A DNA stretch of 8,023 nt from Lachnospiraceae bacterium UBA2868 (GTDB lineage Bacteria; Bacillota_A; Clostridia; Lachnospirales; Lachnospiraceae). The position numbers and the translations under genes are program-made. Below the pieces are notes generated by a model. The model saw only the letters and a program-made list of their open reading frames with translations, ran no database searches and had not been told where the DNA came from. The stretch is taken from positions 912-8,934 of the forward strand of contig DEEW01000113.1 in NCBI GenBank assembly GCA_002350465.1. Reading direction: 5' to 3'. Below are positions 4,775-8,023 of the stretch, in pieces (positions within the stretch are counted from its first letter, which is position 1; the number at the start of each line of letters is the position of its first letter).

Positions 4775-7294
4775 GTGGATAAAAACGACGACGAACTGTT
4801 TATATCATCACATCTGATGATGCTGCTCACATATACGATTTTTTCGATTATTTTGGTTGCCGAGATTTTCGTGATGGATTGGGAAAAATGGATGACATTT
4901 CTCATATTGGGAGGTGTGCTCCTGTCGTGGTATATTTATTTTTCCAATATAGGGAGCGGACGGATGCGCCTGTGGGTGTGCTCTCTTCTTATGATGGCCA
5001 CTTTCTTTTATTACGGAACTCACGATACTAGTACCTTCGATCTTGCCGTCGTGATCTGCGTTGTGATGTTTCTGTATACGATGACGGGCATCCATTCGCT
5101 TGTCACTTTGTGCCAGTTTACGTATTACATAACCATGGCATACGAAATAATCAACCTTGCAGCGGGCGGGATGAAGTTTGATTCGCTTACGTTAACAAGG
5201 ACACTTCTGCATGTAGCGGTCGTGACAATGACTGCGTGGATCTCCAGAACAATAATCAACAAGTGGCAGGAAGTCTTGGGACACTCTAAGGAAGAGATAA
5301 CCAAGCTCAACGAGTCAACGGGAAGGCTGAATGATTTTATCGCCAACGTATCGCATGAGATCAGAACCCCGATCAATACAATACTGGGCCTTTGCAATAT
5401 CGAAATAAGTAAGGAGACGGACAGGGACAGAAAAAACGATCTTGTCGCGATAGAGGAGGCCGGGAAGAGAATCGGAGAGCAGATAAGCAATATCCTTGAT
5501 TTTTCGGAGATAGACAGGAACGATGTCGCTGTAAATTATGAAGACTATATGCTCTCTTCCGTATTTAACGATCTTGTAAGTGAGATAGAACCGCACAGGA
5601 AGAAAAACATAGAACTTATCATAGATGTTGAACCTTCCATACCTTCGGTGATGAACACCGACGTTGATAAACTTAAAAAGGTATTATGGCATCTGATAAT
5701 TAATGGGATCAAGTTTACCAATGAAGGCGGCGTGTACGTTCATGTGTCATCGGTTTCCCAAGTGTACGGTATCAATCTGATCATCGAGGTTAAGGATACC
5801 GGCATAGGCATGGACGAACATCAGCTTGAGATGATATACGACGATTTCTATAAAGCGGATTCGGGAAGAGACAGGACGACCGGCGGCCTGGGGCTTGGAA
5901 TGATGATCGTTCACGGATTTGTAAAATCACTTGGCGGCTTTATGATCATAGAGAGCAGTATCGGAGGGGGCACATCGGTAAGAGTAAGCATACCGAACCG
6001 TATTATCGATCCCAATCCGTGCATGTCGGTTAAGGATAGGGAGTCCATCAGTCTGGGTGCATATCTTCACTTTGAAAAATACTCCAATCCGCATGTGCGT
6101 GAATTCTACGATTCAATGGTCAGAAATATAGTTACGGGTATGAAGGTTTCGATGCACAGAGTCGATAACTTAGGTTCATTGCGGGCCCTGGTGGATAACA
6201 AGAAGCTCACACACCTGTTTGCCGGCCCGGAAGAATACAACAGTGCGGTCGAATATATGGAATCACTTGCATCGGATGTTCTTGTAACTGTTGTTGCAAA
6301 TCCCGAGGAACTTAACAGACCCACAGCTTCTAAAGTGCGTGTGATGCCCAAACCTTTTTACTGTTTTCCTGTAGTGGGTATTCTTAACAGCAAGCCGGGA
6401 GATGATGTTTTTGAGGAGGGTGCCGTATCTTTCACTGGTGCCAGAGCACTTATCGTTGATGATGAGCCGATGAACCTTATCGTGTCATCGGGAATGCTCC
6501 GCAGATACGGAATGATAGTTACAACGTGCGAGTCCGGACAGGAGGCGATCGATCTGTGCCGCCAGAATGAGTACGATGTAATCTTTATGGATCATATGAT
6601 GCCGGTTATGGACGGTGTGGAAGCAATGAGGAGGATCAGAAGTGAGCAGACAAGATCCAAAATCATTACTCCGGTGATTGCTTTTACCGCTAATGCGGTA
6701 AGCTCTGCCCGGGAAATGTTCCGACAGGCCGGGTTCGATGGCTTTGTAGCAAAACCGGTGGATATGGTTGAACTTGAAAGAGTATTAAAACGTGTCCTTC
6801 CACCTGCACTTGTCGCAGCAAACAGTAATCACCCGCCTAAAGAGGATCATTCCGGTATTGCGCCGGATGATATCTTTGACAGACTCAAGGCTATCGGTGT
6901 GGATACTGATACCGGCATGTATTACAGTCAGAATGATGCGGAGTTTTACAAGACTCTTCTTAATCAGTATGCCCAAGAATCTACGGCCAAAAAGAAAACT
7001 ATGGAGGAGTCGCTTGCTTTGGGGAACCTTGGTGATTATGCAATTCAGGTTCATTCCATCAAGAGCACATCCAAGATGATAGGCGAGATGAATCTGTCAG
7101 AGATGGCAAAGGAACTCGAAGAAGCGGCCAAGAGAGGTGACAGAGCCTTTGTAGATAAATCACACGATGCCATGCTTGCGGTTTATGAGAGGCTCCTGGA
7201 TGCCATAGATCCCGATAGAGCAGCTTCCAAAGTAAAAGAGGATACTTCCGATTTTGACGAGATTCTCGAATTTGAACCGGAAGGGGGTGCGTGA
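4775..7294 (+). CDS. Membrane hybrid histidine kinase with receiver and HPt domains
   Basis: An 839-residue hybrid sensor kinase. The N-terminus has about six membrane helices (roughly 12-33, 39-57, 64-80, 88-104, 107-129, 142-161) with little extracytoplasmic sequence, so it probably senses a membrane or small-molecule cue. The kinase core follows: H-box N-V-S-H194-E-I-R-T-P, N-box N310-G-I-K-F-T, G1 D341-T-G-I-G-M and G2 GLGLGMMI at 371-378. Residues about 425-540 form a further alpha/beta, receiver-like segment without acidic pocket residues. Then comes a true receiver, about 556-675, with D562-D563, phospho-acceptor D606, T638 and K660. Finally an HPt domain, about 715-812, has H760-S-I-K763. 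So a full His–Asp–His relay is contained in one protein, and the HPt H760 could pass phosphate to the receiver of the upstream cyclic-di-GMP enzyme. Start is GTG, coupled to the gene before. Sequence-level match to a named kinase is not claimed. The pairing with the cyclic-di-GMP enzyme is inferred from gene order. Confidence 0.93.
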   Translation: MDKNDDELFISSHLMMLLTYTIFSIILVAEIFVMDWEKWMTFLILGGVLLSWYIYFSNIGSGRMRLWVCSLLMMATFFYYGTHDTSTFDLAVVICVVMFLYTMTGIHSLVTLCQFTYYITMAYEIINLAAGGMKFDSLTLTRTLLHVAVVTMTAWISRTIINKWQEVLGHSKEEITKLNESTGRLNDFIANVSHEIRTPINTILGLCNIEISKETDRDRKNDLVAIEEAGKRIGEQISNILDFSEIDRNDVAVNYEDYMLSSVFNDLVSEIEPHRKKNIELIIDVEPSIPSVMNTDVDKLKKVLWHLIINGIKFTNEGGVYVHVSSVSQVYGINLIIEVKDTGIGMDEHQLEMIYDDFYKADSGRDRTTGGLGLGMMIVHGFVKSLGGFMIIESSIGGGTSVRVSIPNRIIDPNPCMSVKDRESISLGAYLHFEKYSNPHVREFYDSMVRNIVTGMKVSMHRVDNLGSLRALVDNKKLTHLFAGPEEYNSAVEYMESLASDVLVTVVANPEELNRPTASKVRVMPKPFYCFPVVGILNSKPGDDVFEEGAVSFTGARALIVDDEPMNLIVSSGMLRRYGMIVTTCESGQEAIDLCRQNEYDVIFMDHMMPVMDGVEAMRRIRSEQTRSKIITPVIAFTANAVSSAREMFRQAGFDGFVAKPVDMVELERVLKRVLPPALVAANSNHPPKEDHSGIAPDDIFDRLKAIGVDTDTGMYYSQNDAEFYKTLLNQYAQESTAKKKTMEESLALGNLGDYAIQVHSIKSTSKMIGEMNLSEMAKELEEAAKRGDRAFVDKSHDAMLAVYERLLDAIDPDRAASKVKEDTSDFDEILEFEPEGGA

Positions 7295-7296
7295 TC

Positions 7297-8023
7297 ATGA
7301 AATTGTCTTTTTCTTCTTTTTTCCGGTTCCTGTTTCACGAGAGGGGCACATATGAGAATGAGGATCTGATCTATAAGGCTATTTACGGGGAAACATTCAG
7401 CAAGATGCGTTTTGCCGTGGCAATGGGTGCTCTTGTTCAGGTTGTTCTGTTTGTTCTAAGTCTCTTCCCGGCACGCGATTACGGCAATCTCATTGCATAT
7501 TACAGGCTGATGTATATAGGATTGTTTGTCCTGATGGTGATATCGCAAAGCATCCTGATGTATGTTAAGAAAGATTATGAAGGACGACTCGGGAAACTCA
7601 TCTGGATATCTCCGATAGTGTCACTTCTTATTATAACGGGCGGCATGTGTGCGGCCTGTCTTGATGCATTTGCGTGTGGTTTTGCCAATCCCGTTATGTA
7701 TATGACGGTTATTCTTGTAATTCCTCTTTGCGTTTATATGCATCCGATGGTTTTTCTTCTTATTTCACTGTTCACGGATTCCGTAATGCTGATCTTATAC
7801 GACAAGATCAGAAGAGTTCTGACTATGCCATCGGCTCCGACGGATGAAGTGACTCTTTATCTTGTCGCGGAACTTGTTATAGGACTTCTGATCCTTTTCC
7901 TGCAGTTCTCATACAGAGAAAACAATATAAGTAACGAGAAACAGAAGAGGGAGATCAGTGAATTGAATAATGCCCAGAACAGGTTTTTCTCGAGCATGAG
8001 TCATGAGATCAGAACTCCCATCA
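7297..8023 (+). CDS. Second membrane histidine kinase, 5' part (runs off the window)
   Basis: Open from ATG 7297 to the window end, 242 codons, no stop. The N-terminus has about six membrane helices (roughly 41-58, 67-90, 101-119, 133-148, 150-167, 187-205), then a linker (KQKREISELNNAQNRFF) and an H-box, S-M-S-H236-E-I-R-T-P-I, at the very end. It is therefore the sensor and the first bases of the kinase core of a histidine kinase; ATP-binding and any receiver domains lie outside. The layout resembles the preceding kinase, but the membrane sequences look different, so it probably senses another cue. GGGGG at 7283-7287 is nine bases before the ATG. An in-frame GTG at 7291, overlapping the previous stop as GTGA, is possible but would be only three bases from that site. 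It continues the same operon. Confidence 0.9.
   Translation, partial: MKLSFSSFFRFLFHERGTYENEDLIYKAIYGETFSKMRFAVAMGALVQVVLFVLSLFPARDYGNLIAYYRLMYIGLFVLMVISQSILMYVKKDYEGRLGKLIWISPIVSLLIITGGMCAACLDAFACGFANPVMYMTVILVIPLCVYMHPMVFLLISLFTDSVMLILYDKIRRVLTMPSAPTDEVTLYLVAELVIGLLILFLQFSYRENNISNEKQKREISELNNAQNRFFSSMSHEIRTPI

Noticed and set aside
6792..7079. 95-codon plus-strand frame inside the hybrid kinase gene
   Set aside because: It overlaps the receiver–HPt region in another frame, and its composition is that of an out-of-frame shadow.

Overview
The window looks like a chromosomal piece of a Firmicute, most likely a member of the Lachnospiraceae (Butyrivibrio or Pseudobutyrivibrio-like). This is judged from protein style, moderate GC content, purine-rich ribosome binding sites and very large multidomain signalling proteins; no rRNA or other marker is present to fix the taxon. 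All intact genes read on the + strand.

Left part (1-1977): the 3' end of a YqeY-type protein (GatB/YqeY C-terminal fold), then a class II Fic protein gene, then an intact sfsA. The fic gene sits inside a pair of 26-bp inverted repeats (117-142 and 1251-1276, 25 of 26 positions matching, 20 consecutive perfect). These repeats fit tightly around its promoter and stop codon, so the 1160-bp unit looks like a mobile or once-mobile cassette dropped between yqeY and sfsA. Its promoter region holds a perfect 14-bp inverted repeat (147-160 / 172-185) overlapping the predicted -10 box. That is a good candidate operator for the winged-helix-like C-terminus of the Fic protein itself.

Middle part (1978-2404): no intact gene. 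It holds a degraded minus-strand coding remnant (about 1950-2265, whose last codons overlap the end of sfsA) and then a promoter and ribosome binding site for the following operon.

Right part (2405-8023): a tightly packed signalling operon of three genes. The first encodes a 789-residue cyclic-di-GMP enzyme with the order receiver, GGDEF, degenerate GGDEF, pseudo-receiver, HD-GYP. The second, starting on the base after the first gene's stop codon, encodes an 839-residue six-helix membrane hybrid histidine kinase with kinase core, receiver-like insert, true receiver and HPt domain. The third, cut by the window end, encodes another six-helix membrane histidine kinase ending in this window at its H-box. 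The likely logic is a membrane phosphorelay that controls the receiver of the cyclic-di-GMP enzyme and so its synthesis/breakdown balance. The partnership is inferred from gene order. The most unusual points are the inverted-repeat-bounded fic cassette with its own operator, and the apparent split of catalytic and allosteric GGDEF motifs between two domains of one protein.
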